Counted from the first letter of the stretch, positions 27,864-37,762 are shown. The stretch is DNA of 64,000 bases from Allomuricauda sp. F6463D (GCF_023015965.1 NZ_JALKAN010000001.1:186001-250000), one strand, 5' to 3'. The notes: a model not told the origin generated them from the letters alone. Program-made: numbers and translations.

Positions 27864-29021
27864 ATGGGCAACAAGAAAAGATTAAGACTACAACTAACGA
27901 AGCTAAGAGGGGTATTGGGTTTGAAGGGTAAACCTGACAAAGACTTGGAGAAAAATGACCAAGAATTATTTGACGCCATTGTAAATAATAATTTGGTAGA
28001 TGAATCATTATCCTTTTTAGATGAATTGGATGTAGAAAAAGATTGGAAGAAGGTTGAGAAAATTCTTTTCCCATCAAAGGTTCATAAAATATGGTCTAAG
28101 AACGTGTTTAAGTATGCAGCCATTTTTTTGGGTGTTTTTTCATTGTCTCTAAGTTATTTGTGGATATCCAAAGTAAATTCTAAAGGGGATGATAATATCC
28201 ATGTTGGTGATTTTGTAACGCTGGACATTGGGGGTGAGATTATTGCTATAGACAATCATGGGAGCCATTCCATAGAATTGCCTACTGGAGCAAAAGTCGC
28301 TGTGCATAATGGAGATACCCTAATTTATGAAGTTGGTGAGCAGATCTCAGAATCCATATTTAATGAACTGCACGTACCAAACGGAAAAATATTTACCCTA
28401 GTGTTGTCAGATGGCACCGAAATCAAACTTAATTCAGGATCGAACATTCGGTTCCCTGTTAAATTTCCAGCAGTTGGAAATAGGGAGGTCTATATATATG
28501 GTGAGGCTTATTTTGATGTTTCCAAGGACAGCGTGCATCCTTTTGTTGTGAACTCAGAGGACATGGCGGTAAAAGTATTGGGGACGGAATTTAATTTCTC
28601 TACATATAACGAACAAAAGAAAGTCGCAACCGTATTGGTTGAAGGATCTGTGAGTCTTCGTCACGGTTCTTCACTCGATGAAGAGGTGCTGTTGGTACCT
28701 GGTGAAAAAGGATCATGGGACAGGGAAGAGCAAAAGATAGCTGTAAATAAAGTGGATACCAACCTTTACACAAGCTGGACAATAGGAGAGATTGTTATAA
28801 GGGATACCCCGTTTTCCGAGTTAATGGCAAACCTTGAACGTGTTTATAATGTCAAAATTCAAAATACAAATAAAGAAATAACACAACGGACGTTCAACGC
28901 AAGGTTCAATAGAAACATTGAAGATGTTGAAGATGTTCTTGAAGCATTGAAATTGATTGTTCCTTTTGATTATGAAATTTATCGGGAGAATGCAAGAATC
29001 AACCAAATAACCATTAAATAG
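27864..29021 (+). CDS. FecR-family anti-sigma factor (peptide locus)
   Basis: This 385-residue protein spans the inner membrane once. A cytosolic N-terminal part (about residues 1-80) should hold the sigma factor. One membrane helix follows at about 84-106 (FKYAAIFLGVFSLSLSYLWI). The periplasmic FecR domain lies at about 185-285 (VPNGKIFTLVLSDGTEIKLNSGS, then REVYIYGEAYFDVSKD), with a C-terminal STN-like DUF4974 domain at about 310-385. The start at 27864 is preferred over a TTG 26 codons earlier because the upstream part is a repeat. FecR proteins sense the SusC-type receptor's N-terminal signalling domain and release the sigma factor. Confidence 0.9.
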   Translation: MGNKKRLRLQLTKLRGVLGLKGKPDKDLEKNDQELFDAIVNNNLVDESLSFLDELDVEKDWKKVEKILFPSKVHKIWSKNVFKYAAIFLGVFSLSLSYLWISKVNSKGDDNIHVGDFVTLDIGGEIIAIDNHGSHSIELPTGAKVAVHNGDTLIYEVGEQISESIFNELHVPNGKIFTLVLSDGTEIKLNSGSNIRFPVKFPAVGNREVYIYGEAYFDVSKDSVHPFVVNSEDMAVKVLGTEFNFSTYNEQKKVATVLVEGSVSLRHGSSLDEEVLLVPGEKGSWDREEQKIAVNKVDTNLYTSWTIGEIVIRDTPFSELMANLERVYNVKIQNTNKEITQRTFNARFNRNIEDVEDVLEALKLIVPFDYEIYRENARINQITIK

Positions 29022-29103
29022 ATTTAAACTAAAACTAAGACTAACTCGTAAAAACCAAAGATGCCAATGAAAAAAGTGCTTTTTAAAATGCAGATAAAAA
29101 AAA

Positions 29104-29126
29104 GGGAATGTCCGTTAGCACATCCC
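29104..29126 (+). promoter_or_regulatory. Leader hairpin before first susC-like gene
   Basis: GGGAATGT (29104-29111) pairs with ACATCCC (29120-29126) with one bulged A. The loop CCGTTAGC contains GTTAGC. It lies in the 161-base gap between the anti-sigma gene and susC, like the hairpin at 51636-51661 before the second susC gene. It may act as an attenuator or mRNA processing site. Confidence 0.45.
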
Positions 29127-29182
29127 CTCTCTTTAACTGTGTAATAAATATCGATTAAAACTAATTAAATCAATTCAAAATT

Positions 29183-32100
29183 ATGAAAATAAAACCATCT
29201 AGAATTCCTTTTATAATGGGATTCTTGAAGAATGGATTGGCGACAAAACTGACCATTTTTCTATTAATGACTTCTGTAATCCAGATTCAAGCTGGGATAG
29301 GTTCTGAAGAAGATAAGCTGTCTCTAAAGTTGGAAGGGGTTACCTTGGAACGAGCTTTGGATGAAATAGAATCCAAATCTCAATACCGTTTCATGTATGA
29401 GAAAAAGCACATACCATTAGAAAGGAAGGTTTCATTACAGACCAATAACAAGGAACTTACTGAGATTTTGCCATTGCTTTTTGAGGATACTCCGATTGTT
29501 TATAAGGTGCGTGGGCGTCAGATTATTTTGATGAAATCACAATCTTTTAAACCAGTATCGTCGGACAAAGACGAAATCAATTCTTTAATGGTTCAAAATG
29601 TAGTTTCTGGAACCGTTGTAGATTTGGATGGATTACCATTGTTAGGTGCAAATATCTTGGTAAAAGGTTCATCTAGTGGTGCCCAAACAGATTTTGACGG
29701 AAATTTTTCCATTGAAGCAGATATGGGTGCTATACTTGTGGTTTCCTACATTGGTTTTAAGACCGCTGAAGTGGAAGTTACCGGTAATTCGCCGATGACC
29801 ATTCAATTGCAGGAAGATTCTGCACAATTGGACGAGGTAGTTGTAACTGCACTAGGTATCTCCAGAGAGAAGAAATCTTTAGGATATGCAACACAAGAAG
29901 TGGACGGGGAAGATGTGAATAGAACTCCTACGGATAACGTTGTGAATGCTCTTTCTGGTAAAATTGCCGGGGTGCAAATTAAGAACAACACCAACATGGG
30001 AGGTTCCAGTAATGTAGTGATAAGGGGTAGTACTTCCTTAACAGGGAACAACCAAGCACTTTTTGTTGTGGACGGAGTACCTGTTAGTAATTCCAACTTC
30101 AATACTTCTGACCAACAAAATGGAACTGGAGGTTTTGATTATGGTAATATGGCTTCTGACATTAACCCTAATGATATCCAATCCATTAACGTGCTTAAGG
30201 GTGCTGCTGCTACGGCTCTATATGGGTCTAGAGCTACCAATGGTGCTGTGATTATTACAACTAAGTCTGGTGCAGGTTCCAAACAACAGCCAACCGTTAC
30301 CATAAACTCAAATGTTACTGTAGGATTTATAGACAAATCCACATGGCCTGATTATCAATATGAATATGGTACAGGTTATGGTGCAGTATATGGTAGTGGT
30401 GGAGACAGTTACTTTGTGGATTCCGATGCGAACGGTGATGGAGAGTTGGATTTAGTTACTCCAGCGACTGCCTACGGTTCATACGGAGCTCCTTTTGATT
30501 CTAACTTAATGGTGTATCAGTGGGATTCTTTCTACGAAGGCTCACCTAATTACTTGCAACCTACAGCATGGGAAGCGCCAAATAGTAAACTGATAGATTT
30601 CTTTGAGACACCAGTTACAACAACAAATAGTGTTGCAGTTGCTGGAGGAAGTGATAAAGCGACCTATAGGATAGCTTACACAAGATTTAGCCAAGATGGA
30701 GCTATGCCCAATAGTAACTTGACCAGGGACAATATCTCTATCAACACTTCTTTCGATATTACAGATAAGTTATCTGTTTCAGGTAGTGCAAACTATGTTT
30801 TGACAGATGCTCTAGGAAGAAACAGAACAGGTAACGAAACTGGTGCCAACGCGCAAAATGTAATCTCTTCCATGAGAAAGTATTGGGCAATGAATGTTGG
30901 TATCGATGAATTGAAAGATGCATATTTCAATACAGGGAACAATGTAGATCCTTTTATGGGAGGTACAATCGATAACCCATATTGGGTTGTATATGAAAAC
31001 TATCAAAACGATTCTCGAAGCAGGATTTTTGGTAATGTTTCTGTAAAATATGAATTTACCGATTGGTTGAACATTGAGGGTAGAGTATCCTTGGATACCT
31101 ATTCTTTTATTCAAGAAGAAAGAAATAATAAAGGTACAGCGGGAGCTGTAGGTAGATATTCCAGAAGAAACATAAATTTCAGCGAGGAGAATTATGATCT
31201 TATGATAAATTTCAACAAGTACGTTACGGACAAACTTAATATTAGTGGTGTTCTGGGTACCAACATAAGAAGAACTGACCTAAGCTCAATTTATGCGGAA
31301 ACCAATGGAGGATTAGTGCTTAAAGATTTGTTCTCACTGTCAAATTCTTTGAGTTTGCCACCAGCTCCGACTGAAGTTGTTGAAAAAGTTGGTGTTGATG
31401 GTTTTTACGGCTTAGCTTCATTTGGATATGATAACCTTATCTATTTAGATGTAACAGGTAGGTTTGATCATTCTTCAACACTTCCGGAAGAGAACAGTAC
31501 GTATTTCTATCCATCCGTATCTTCCAGTTTTGTTTTCTCAAATCTAATTGATAGCAATTGGTTGAGTTTTGGTAAATTTCGTTTGAATTATGCGGAAGTT
31601 GGTAGTTCAGCTCCAGCCAACAGTTTGGTGGATGTATTGGACAAACCAACACCATTTGGAACAGTGCCATTGTATGGTTCAAATTCCACTAAAAACAATC
31701 AAGATTTGCTACCAGAAACTACAATTAGTTATGAGGCTGGTCTTGAAATGAGATTTTTGAACAGTAGAATGGGATTGGACATGTCTGTTTATAAGACAAA
31801 TTCCAAGGATCAGATTATCCCAGTGGCAATTTCAGAAGCTACAGGATATAGCTCAAAATTTGTAAATGCTGGTGAAATTGAGAATAAGGGTATTGAAATT
31901 GCTTTGGATGGAGCTATTATTCCAACAGGTGATTTTCAATGGAGAGCCAACGTCAACTGGGCCAAAAACGAAAGTACGGTTCTTTCACTTTTTGATGGAG
32001 GGAGCAACTTGCAGTTAGGTTCAGTAAATGGTGTAACAATTAATGCGACAGTAGGAGAGGCATATGGTACAATCCAAGGAACTGACTTTATTTATGTAGA

Positions 32101-32740
32101 TGGAAAACCATTGATAAATCAAGTAACGGGTGCCTACGAGCGTACAACTACTTCCAATAATGTAATCGGAAATATAACTCCCGATTGGACAGCAGGTATC
32201 ACCAACTCCTTAAAGTACAAAAACTTTGACCTTAACTTTTTGATCGATATCCAGAGTGGTGGAGATGTATATTCCAATGATATCAACACTGGTAACAGGT
32301 CAGGTCTATATACGTGGTCTACCGGGTTGAACGATTTAGGAAACCCTAAACGTAATTCTTTGGCAGATGGTGGAGGAATCATTTTAGATGGTGTTGCTCC
32401 CGATGGTTCTCCAAATACAGTTAGAACTGCAATGGACAATTATAGGAATTCAACAGGAAGTATTGGGGCTCCACGAGCGAACTTTATTTATGATGCTTCC
32501 TACGTTAAACTTAGAGAAGTTGCATTAAACTACAATTTCCCTAAAATGCCATTTATGGATAAGCTCAATTTACAATCCCTTAGATTAGGAATTGTAGGTT
32601 CAAATCTTTGGATCATACACAAGAACTTGCCTTTTGCAGATCCAGAAGCTGGGTTAAGTTCTGGAAACTTGCAAGGCTCCCAAAACGGGGTAATGCCTAC
32701 TGTGAAAAACATTGGAGTTAACGTTCAAGTTCAATTCTAA
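29183..32740 (+). CDS. SusC/RagA-type TonB-dependent receptor with STN domain (peptide locus)
   Basis: This 1185-residue outer membrane transporter begins with a signal segment (residues about 15-36). An STN signalling domain follows at about 43-115 (LSLKLEGVTLERALDEIESKS). A carboxypeptidase-regulatory-like domain is at about 133-215 (GTVVDLDGLPLLGANILVKG). The plug domain comes next (IAGVQIKNNTNMGGSSNVVIRG, then NPNDIQSINVLKGAAATALYGSRATNGAVIITTK), and a 22-strand barrel runs to the C-terminus ending in QVQF. It imports a nutrient using TonB energy together with the SusD-like lipoprotein. The STN domain fits the neighbouring sigma/anti-sigma pair. The peptidases beside it suggest peptides as cargo. 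Confidence 0.94.
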   Translation: MKIKPSRIPFIMGFLKNGLATKLTIFLLMTSVIQIQAGIGSEEDKLSLKLEGVTLERALDEIESKSQYRFMYEKKHIPLERKVSLQTNNKELTEILPLLFEDTPIVYKVRGRQIILMKSQSFKPVSSDKDEINSLMVQNVVSGTVVDLDGLPLLGANILVKGSSSGAQTDFDGNFSIEADMGAILVVSYIGFKTAEVEVTGNSPMTIQLQEDSAQLDEVVVTALGISREKKSLGYATQEVDGEDVNRTPTDNVVNALSGKIAGVQIKNNTNMGGSSNVVIRGSTSLTGNNQALFVVDGVPVSNSNFNTSDQQNGTGGFDYGNMASDINPNDIQSINVLKGAAATALYGSRATNGAVIITTKSGAGSKQQPTVTINSNVTVGFIDKSTWPDYQYEYGTGYGAVYGSGGDSYFVDSDANGDGELDLVTPATAYGSYGAPFDSNLMVYQWDSFYEGSPNYLQPTAWEAPNSKLIDFFETPVTTTNSVAVAGGSDKATYRIAYTRFSQDGAMPNSNLTRDNISINTSFDITDKLSVSGSANYVLTDALGRNRTGNETGANAQNVISSMRKYWAMNVGIDELKDAYFNTGNNVDPFMGGTIDNPYWVVYENYQNDSRSRIFGNVSVKYEFTDWLNIEGRVSLDTYSFIQEERNNKGTAGAVGRYSRRNINFSEENYDLMINFNKYVTDKLNISGVLGTNIRRTDLSSIYAETNGGLVLKDLFSLSNSLSLPPAPTEVVEKVGVDGFYGLASFGYDNLIYLDVTGRFDHSSTLPEENSTYFYPSVSSSFVFSNLIDSNWLSFGKFRLNYAEVGSSAPANSLVDVLDKPTPFGTVPLYGSNSTKNNQDLLPETTISYEAGLEMRFLNSRMGLDMSVYKTNSKDQIIPVAISEATGYSSKFVNAGEIENKGIEIALDGAIIPTGDFQWRANVNWAKNESTVLSLFDGGSNLQLGSVNGVTINATVGEAYGTIQGTDFIYVDGKPLINQVTGAYERTTTSNNVIGNITPDWTAGITNSLKYKNFDLNFLIDIQSGGDVYSNDINTGNRSGLYTWSTGLNDLGNPKRNSLADGGGIILDGVAPDGSPNTVRTAMDNYRNSTGSIGAPRANFIYDASYVKLREVALNYNFPKMPFMDKLNLQSLRLGIVGSNLWIIHKNLPFADPEAGLSSGNLQGSQNGVMPTVKNIGVNVQVQF

Positions 32741-32753
32741 AAAAAAATAGACA

Positions 32754-34172
32754 ATGAAAAATTATTATATCATAATTTTAGTAGCGCTGTTTTTCTCCTG
32801 CTCTGAAGACTTGGAGGAAATGAATGTGGATATAAAAAATGCCACGGAGGCCCCAGCTGAAAACTTTTTCAACAATGCTGTGAAAAATCTTTCAGATACG
32901 ATGAGTGGAATTAATTATGGAGCCAATGGTAATCCATTTAATACCACAAGATTGCTAGTACAGCAGATTTCATCTGTAACGTATAATGAAGGAACTACAT
33001 ATTATTCCAATTTTACGTGGGATGAGGTGTATATGGATATTTTGAATAACCTTAAACAAGCTTCTGATGTTATAGAAAGCTCGGAGAGTTTAACACCTGA
33101 AAATGCCAATCAATTGGCGATTATCGAGATTGTTGAGGTTTACACATTTTCCAAATTAGTGGAAGGGTTCGGAGATATTCCATATTCACAAGCCCTGGAT
33201 GTGGACAACATTTCACCGGAATATGATGATCAAGAGGTCATATATGCAGATTTATTAGCTAGATTGACTACAGCCATAAGTGCATTGGATGAAGCTCAAG
33301 CTTCATGGAGCCAAGATATTCTTTATGGAGGTAATGTTTCTAATTGGAAAAAATTTGCAAGCTCTTTATTATTGCAAATGGGAATGAGGGTTATTGATAG
33401 TAATCCAACCTTAGGATTGGATGCTGTAACCACCGCTCTACCTAATATTTTCACTTCCAATGCGGATATCGCGGAGATTGAACACTTAGGGTCACAACCA
33501 AATACCGCTGAACTTTATACAGATTTGGCTGTTGGAAACAGACGTGACTTTGTAGCTTGCGAACCATTTGTGGACTATATGAATTCATTGGATGATTCTA
33601 GAAGAAGTGTTTACTTTCAACCAGTTGATGGAACCGAGGATGTTTATTTAGGTTCACCTTCAGGACTAGTGGTGGGCTATTTTGATTATTCTAGATATGG
33701 TACATTGTTCTACCAACCAACAACTCCGGTAATTTTATTGGATTATGCTACAATCGAGTTTTTGTTAGCTGAAGCTGCAGAACGAGGCATTGCTGGTGTT
33801 ACAGATGCCGAAGAGCATTATAATAATGCAATCAGGGCATCTTTTGAGTATTATGGTTTGGGAGATGATGCTGATGCATATTTGGCAACTCCAGATGTAG
33901 CATATACTACGGCTCCAGGTACTTGGGAAGAAAAAATTGGAATGCAAAAATGGGTTGCGTTATTCAATCAAGGCTTGGAAGCTTGGACTGAGTACAGAAG
34001 ACTTGATTATCCAACTTTGGAAGCACCACCAGAATCTTTTGTGCCAACGGTACCAGTTCGCTTAACATACCCTATTTCTGAACAAACGTTGAATAGGGCT
34101 AATTATGACAATGCGGCTACTGCAGTAGGAGGCGATGTGCTTACTACTAAATTATTCTGGGACGTTAACTAG
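32754..34172 (+). CDS. SusD-like outer membrane lipoprotein (SusD_2 type)
   Basis: This 472-residue lipoprotein has a signal peptide ending at a cysteine (LVALFFSCSEDLEEMNVD) and lies 13 bases after the susC gene. It is the substrate-binding lid of the SusCD pair. Features of the SusD-like_2 branch are the early NxD motif, tetratricopeptide-type helices (for example AIIEIVEVYTFSKLVEGFGD) and the C-terminal GLEAWTEYRRLDYPTLE followed by VPVRLTYPISEQTLN. This branch is often linked with non-glycan or peptide loci, which fits the peptidases downstream. A hairpin at 34197-34226 follows the stop. Confidence 0.92.
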   Translation: MKNYYIIILVALFFSCSEDLEEMNVDIKNATEAPAENFFNNAVKNLSDTMSGINYGANGNPFNTTRLLVQQISSVTYNEGTTYYSNFTWDEVYMDILNNLKQASDVIESSESLTPENANQLAIIEIVEVYTFSKLVEGFGDIPYSQALDVDNISPEYDDQEVIYADLLARLTTAISALDEAQASWSQDILYGGNVSNWKKFASSLLLQMGMRVIDSNPTLGLDAVTTALPNIFTSNADIAEIEHLGSQPNTAELYTDLAVGNRRDFVACEPFVDYMNSLDDSRRSVYFQPVDGTEDVYLGSPSGLVVGYFDYSRYGTLFYQPTTPVILLDYATIEFLLAEAAERGIAGVTDAEEHYNNAIRASFEYYGLGDDADAYLATPDVAYTTAPGTWEEKIGMQKWVALFNQGLEAWTEYRRLDYPTLEAPPESFVPTVPVRLTYPISEQTLNRANYDNAATAVGGDVLTTKLFWDVN

Positions 34173-34196
34173 AGATTTATAGAGTTTATCATGTAT

Positions 34197-34226
34197 TACC
34201 GAGGCCACTAACAGTTGGCCTCGGTA
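34197..34226 (+). terminator. Hairpin after the SusD-like gene
   Basis: TACCGAGGCC and GGCCTCGGTA are perfect 10-base arms around a 10-base loop, 25 bases after the stop. The T-run is weak (TTATAA), so partial termination or mRNA end protection is possible. It would set SusCD expression apart from the peptidase gene. Confidence 0.65.
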
Positions 34227-34275
34227 TTATAACATCCCATCAGTTTGATTAGCTAAAGGGGCAGGACGTGTTGTT

Positions 34276-34338
34276 TTCAATATTGAATGCTCAATTCAGC
34301 AAAGTTCTGTCTCTTTTTAAGCTATTGGATAGCTTAAA
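34276..34338 (+). promoter_or_regulatory. Palindrome and hairpin in the leader of the S10 peptidase gene
   Basis: TTCAATATTGAA at 34276-34287 is a perfect palindrome with further TTCAAT/ATTCA half-sites just after it. Then TTTAAGCTAT (34316-34325) and ATAGCTTAAA (34329-34338) make a perfect 10-base stem with a 3-base loop, 65 bases before the start. The first may be an operator and the second a 5' leader hairpin. Confidence 0.4.
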
Positions 34339-34402
34339 GATTGTATCGTTCGATTATTTTACTTCAATTTATTTAAGAGTTTTAACATTATTCAAAAGCA
34401 TT

Positions 34403-35902
34403 ATGAAAATTAAATCTAACATATGGATTGCATTGTTTCTCCTGTTGGGCTTTACAGCTACTTCCCAACAAGTGAATACCGCAATGGATTCCACGGTCTC
34501 GATTCAAGGAACGGTAAATGTCAAAGGAAAAGAAATCAAATACAAGGCTACCACGGGAAAGCAACCTGTGTGGGACAAAAAGGGCAAAATAATTGCAGGG
34601 CTCTTCTTTACGTACTACCAACGAACCGATGTTAAGGATGTTACCAATCGTCCTCTTGTAATTTCTTTCAATGGTGGTCCTGGATCTGCCTCTGTGTGGA
34701 TGCACATTGCTTACACAGGCCCAAAAATATTAAACATTGATGATGAAGGCCATCCTGTACAACCATACGGTATCAAGGATAACCCCAATACAATTTTAGA
34801 TGTCGCAGATATCGTTTATGTCAACCCTGTGAATACCGGATATTCCAGAGCTATAGACGAAATGGATGACAAAACCAAGTCGGAAACTTTTTTCGGAGTC
34901 AATCAAGACATCGAATATTTGGCCGATTGGATCAATAATTTTGTAACTCGAAACAATCGTTGGGCTTCTCCAAAATTCTTGATAGGGGAAAGTTATGGAA
35001 CTCCAAGGGTCTCCGGTCTTTCGTTGGAGCTACAAAATTCGCACTGGATGTATTTGAACGGTGTTATTTTGGTATCACCAACAACATTGGGTATTGAAAG
35101 GGGAACAGCACCAGGTGCAGCAAACTTCCTTCCATATTATACTGCAGCTGCATGGTACCATAAAAAATTGCCTTCGGACCTTCAGTCCAAGGATTTAGTT
35201 GAAATACTTCCGGAAGTTGAAAAATATACCATAGATGAGCTTACTCCTGCCTTATCCAAAGGTGGATACTTGCCCGAAGCTGAAAAACAAAAAGTAGCGG
35301 CACAAATAGCCAGATACTCTGGTCTATCTAAAAAAGTAGTATTGCAACATAACCTACGTATACCCAAAAGGTTTTTTTGGAAAGAATTGTTAAGAGAAGA
35401 AGGTTTTAATATCGGTAGACTTGATTCCAGATATTTGGGTATAGATAAAGAAACAGCAGGTACTCGACCAGATTATGCTGCTGAGCTTACCAGTTGGTTG
35501 CACTCTTTTACACCAGCAATCAACTATTATTTTAAGAATTATTTGAATTACAATACCGATTTAAAATACAACATGTTCGGACCTGTCCGTCCATGGGATA
35601 GAAGTGGTAATACTACGGGCTATGACCTTAGACAGGCCATGGCGCAAAATCCTTACCTAAACGTGTTGGTGCAATCGGGTTATTACGATGGCGGAACGGA
35701 TTACTTCAACGCAAAATACAATATGTGGCAAATGGATCTTAGCGGAAAGCTTAAAGATCGTATGGAGTGGAAAGGATATAGGAGTGGCCACATGATGTAC
35801 CTCAGAAATGAAGATTTAAAAACGGCCAATGATGACATAAGGGACTTTATCAAAAAGTCGCTTCCTGCAGAAGGAATACCGGCCAAATACACTAGGAAAT
35901 AA
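34403..35902 (+). CDS. Exported S10-family serine carboxypeptidase
   Basis: The ATG at 34403 gives 499 residues with a signal peptide (IWIALFLLLGFTATSQQ); the 45 codons open upstream do not look coding. The S10 catalytic triad is present: S197 in GESYGT, D429 in GYYDGG and H463 in SGHMMY. The oxyanion motif NGGPGSAS is at 90-97. S10 enzymes remove C-terminal residues from peptides at acid to neutral pH; some, such as the animal PRCP relatives (family S28), act next to proline, but specificity here cannot be read. It lies between SusCD and the second amidohydrolase and probably trims peptides in the periplasm. Confidence 0.93.
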   Translation: MKIKSNIWIALFLLLGFTATSQQVNTAMDSTVSIQGTVNVKGKEIKYKATTGKQPVWDKKGKIIAGLFFTYYQRTDVKDVTNRPLVISFNGGPGSASVWMHIAYTGPKILNIDDEGHPVQPYGIKDNPNTILDVADIVYVNPVNTGYSRAIDEMDDKTKSETFFGVNQDIEYLADWINNFVTRNNRWASPKFLIGESYGTPRVSGLSLELQNSHWMYLNGVILVSPTTLGIERGTAPGAANFLPYYTAAAWYHKKLPSDLQSKDLVEILPEVEKYTIDELTPALSKGGYLPEAEKQKVAAQIARYSGLSKKVVLQHNLRIPKRFFWKELLREEGFNIGRLDSRYLGIDKETAGTRPDYAAELTSWLHSFTPAINYYFKNYLNYNTDLKYNMFGPVRPWDRSGNTTGYDLRQAMAQNPYLNVLVQSGYYDGGTDYFNAKYNMWQMDLSGKLKDRMEWKGYRSGHMMYLRNEDLKTANDDIRDFIKKSLPAEGIPAKYTRK

Positions 35903-35958
35903 ATAATAATTGAACTAAAGAACTAACGATTTCTATTATAGAACCGAATTACTCTAAA

Positions 35959-37566
35959 ATGAAAAAAACTAAAATTCAGCTATTGGCCTTTGCATTGCTA
36001 TTAATGCAAGGGATTGTTTACGGACAAATTGAAAAAGCCCCTGCGCGAGCGGAAGGGGAAGGACCTTGGAGTCAATTGATTATAAGGGGTGCAACGATGA
36101 TCAATGGAACATTGGCACCACCACAAGGCCCTGTAGATATTGTAGTAGAAAACAATAAAATCACAGAGGTAAGAGTAGTTGGATATCCAGGAGTCCCAAT
36201 TGATTCCAAAAAACGACCTGTTCTAAAACCAGGAGGAAAAGAGTTGGATGCGGAAGGAATGTATATACTGCCTGGTTTTGTTGATGCACATGCCCATATA
36301 GGTGGCGTAGCACAAGGTACACCTGCAGAGTATGTTTTCAAATTATGGATGGGACATGGTATCACTACAATAGCTGACCCATCTGCGGGAAATGGAATTG
36401 AATGGACTTTGGAACATAAAGAGAAAAGTGCAAAGAATGAAATTACTGCGCCAAGAATCAAAGCATACACAGCTTTTGGAAGTAAGTTAAATGGCGAAAG
36501 AGGAAGAGAAGAATTATCCACACCAGAGGAGGCTATAGCATGGGTTAGGGCCAATGCTAAAAAAGGAGCTGACGGCATCAAGTTTTTTGGAGCTCCTCCT
36601 AAAGTAATGGAGGCTGCAATTAAAGAAAACAAGAACTTGGGCTTACGTTCAAAAATGCACCATGCACAAATTTATGTGGGTCAATGGAACGTATTGCACA
36701 GTGCCAGGGCAGGTCTTACGGCTATGGAGCATTGGTATGGTCTTCCAGAAGCATTGTTCCAAGATAGAACTGTACAAGATTATTCTATGGATTACAACTA
36801 CCAAAATGAACAAGATCGTTTTGGTGAGGCAGGGCAGCTATGGACGCAAGCGGCTAAACCGTTCTCCGACAAATGGAATTCGGTCATGAACGAACTACTG
36901 GATTTGGATTTTACATTATCTCCAACGATGGTAATCTATGAAGCGAACCGCGATTTGGCCAGAGCCAGACGTGCAGAATGGCATGAAGAATATACACTGC
37001 CATCACTATGGGAATTTTATTCACCTAGCCGTCAATCCCATGGGTCTTACTGGCATTATTGGGGTACCGAAAAAGAAATTGAATGGAAAGCGAACTATAA
37101 GTTATGGATGACTTTCATCAATGAATATAAAAATCGTGGCGGACGTGTTACCGTTGGAACCGATGCTGGTTTTATTTATGAGTTGTATGGTTTTTCATAT
37201 CCTAGGGAAATGGAGCTTCTTCGAGAAGCTGGTTTCCATCCATTGGAGGTTATAAAAGCTGCAACTTTGAACGGTGCGGAATCCTTGGGAATGGATGATG
37301 AAATAGGAACTATTGCGGTAGGAAAATTGGCAGATTTTGTAATCATTGAGGAAAATCCATTGGTAAACCTAAAAGCACTTTACGGAACTGGAGCCATCAA
37401 ATTAATGGAGGATAATACAATTCAACGAGTAGGTGGGGTCAAATACACCGTAAAAGATGGAATTATCTACGATGCCAAACAATTGTTGGAAGATGTAAAG
37501 AATATGGTTAAAGAACAGAAAAAGGCAAAAAACTATCAAATTAAACAACCAGGAATAAAGGGGTAG
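35959..37566 (+). CDS. Exported amidohydrolase, paralogue of the 25-27 kb gene
   Basis: This 535-residue protein has a signal peptide (LLAFALLLMQGIVYGQ), and the amidohydrolase metal set H111 and H113 (FVDAHAHIGG), the likely carboxylated lysine in GADGIKFFGAP, a histidine in RSKMHHAQ and the aspartate in TVGTDAGF. It shares the post-signal EGEGPW motif, the long central AEWHEEYTLPSLWEFYSPSRQSHGSYW region and the C-terminal VGGVKYTVKDGIIYDAKQLL with the divergent copy. M38-type members include dipeptidases and prolidase-like enzymes. It lies 56 bases after the S10 peptidase and ends the plus-strand run at a hairpin. Confidence 0.9.
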   Translation: MKKTKIQLLAFALLLMQGIVYGQIEKAPARAEGEGPWSQLIIRGATMINGTLAPPQGPVDIVVENNKITEVRVVGYPGVPIDSKKRPVLKPGGKELDAEGMYILPGFVDAHAHIGGVAQGTPAEYVFKLWMGHGITTIADPSAGNGIEWTLEHKEKSAKNEITAPRIKAYTAFGSKLNGERGREELSTPEEAIAWVRANAKKGADGIKFFGAPPKVMEAAIKENKNLGLRSKMHHAQIYVGQWNVLHSARAGLTAMEHWYGLPEALFQDRTVQDYSMDYNYQNEQDRFGEAGQLWTQAAKPFSDKWNSVMNELLDLDFTLSPTMVIYEANRDLARARRAEWHEEYTLPSLWEFYSPSRQSHGSYWHYWGTEKEIEWKANYKLWMTFINEYKNRGGRVTVGTDAGFIYELYGFSYPREMELLREAGFHPLEVIKAATLNGAESLGMDDEIGTIAVGKLADFVIIEENPLVNLKALYGTGAIKLMEDNTIQRVGGVKYTVKDGIIYDAKQLLEDVKNMVKEQKKAKNYQIKQPGIKG

Positions 37567-37604
37567 ATAGTTAATTTTAATAGGTTAGTGTACCCTTTTA
37601 TAGT

Positions 37605-37630
37605 CGTGGTGGTTGATCTCAACCACCACG
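37605..37630 (+). terminator. Hairpin after the second amidohydrolase
   Basis: CGTGGTGGTT and AACCACCACG form perfect 10-base arms around GATCTC, 38 bases after the stop. The following sequence (ATATCCTTAT) is only moderately T-rich. It separates the peptidase genes from proline dehydrogenase. Confidence 0.7.
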
Positions 37631-37762
37631 ATATCCTTATTCCAATAATACAAAGTTTAATTAGGACATTTATTTTACTTCAAATCCGTTAAACTTTTGG
37701 TTTTAGGAATATAAAATACATGTATTTCTACCGGGATAGCACAACCATAAACCTTACAAAGT

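Noticed and set aside
34268..34402. N-terminal extension of the S10 carboxypeptidase by 45 codons
   Set aside because: The signal peptide begins at the ATG at 34403, and the upstream part is occupied by palindromes and a hairpin.
36072..36632. 186-codon antisense frame opposite the second amidohydrolase
   Set aside because: Biased composition and complete overlap with a well-supported gene; no recognisable domain.
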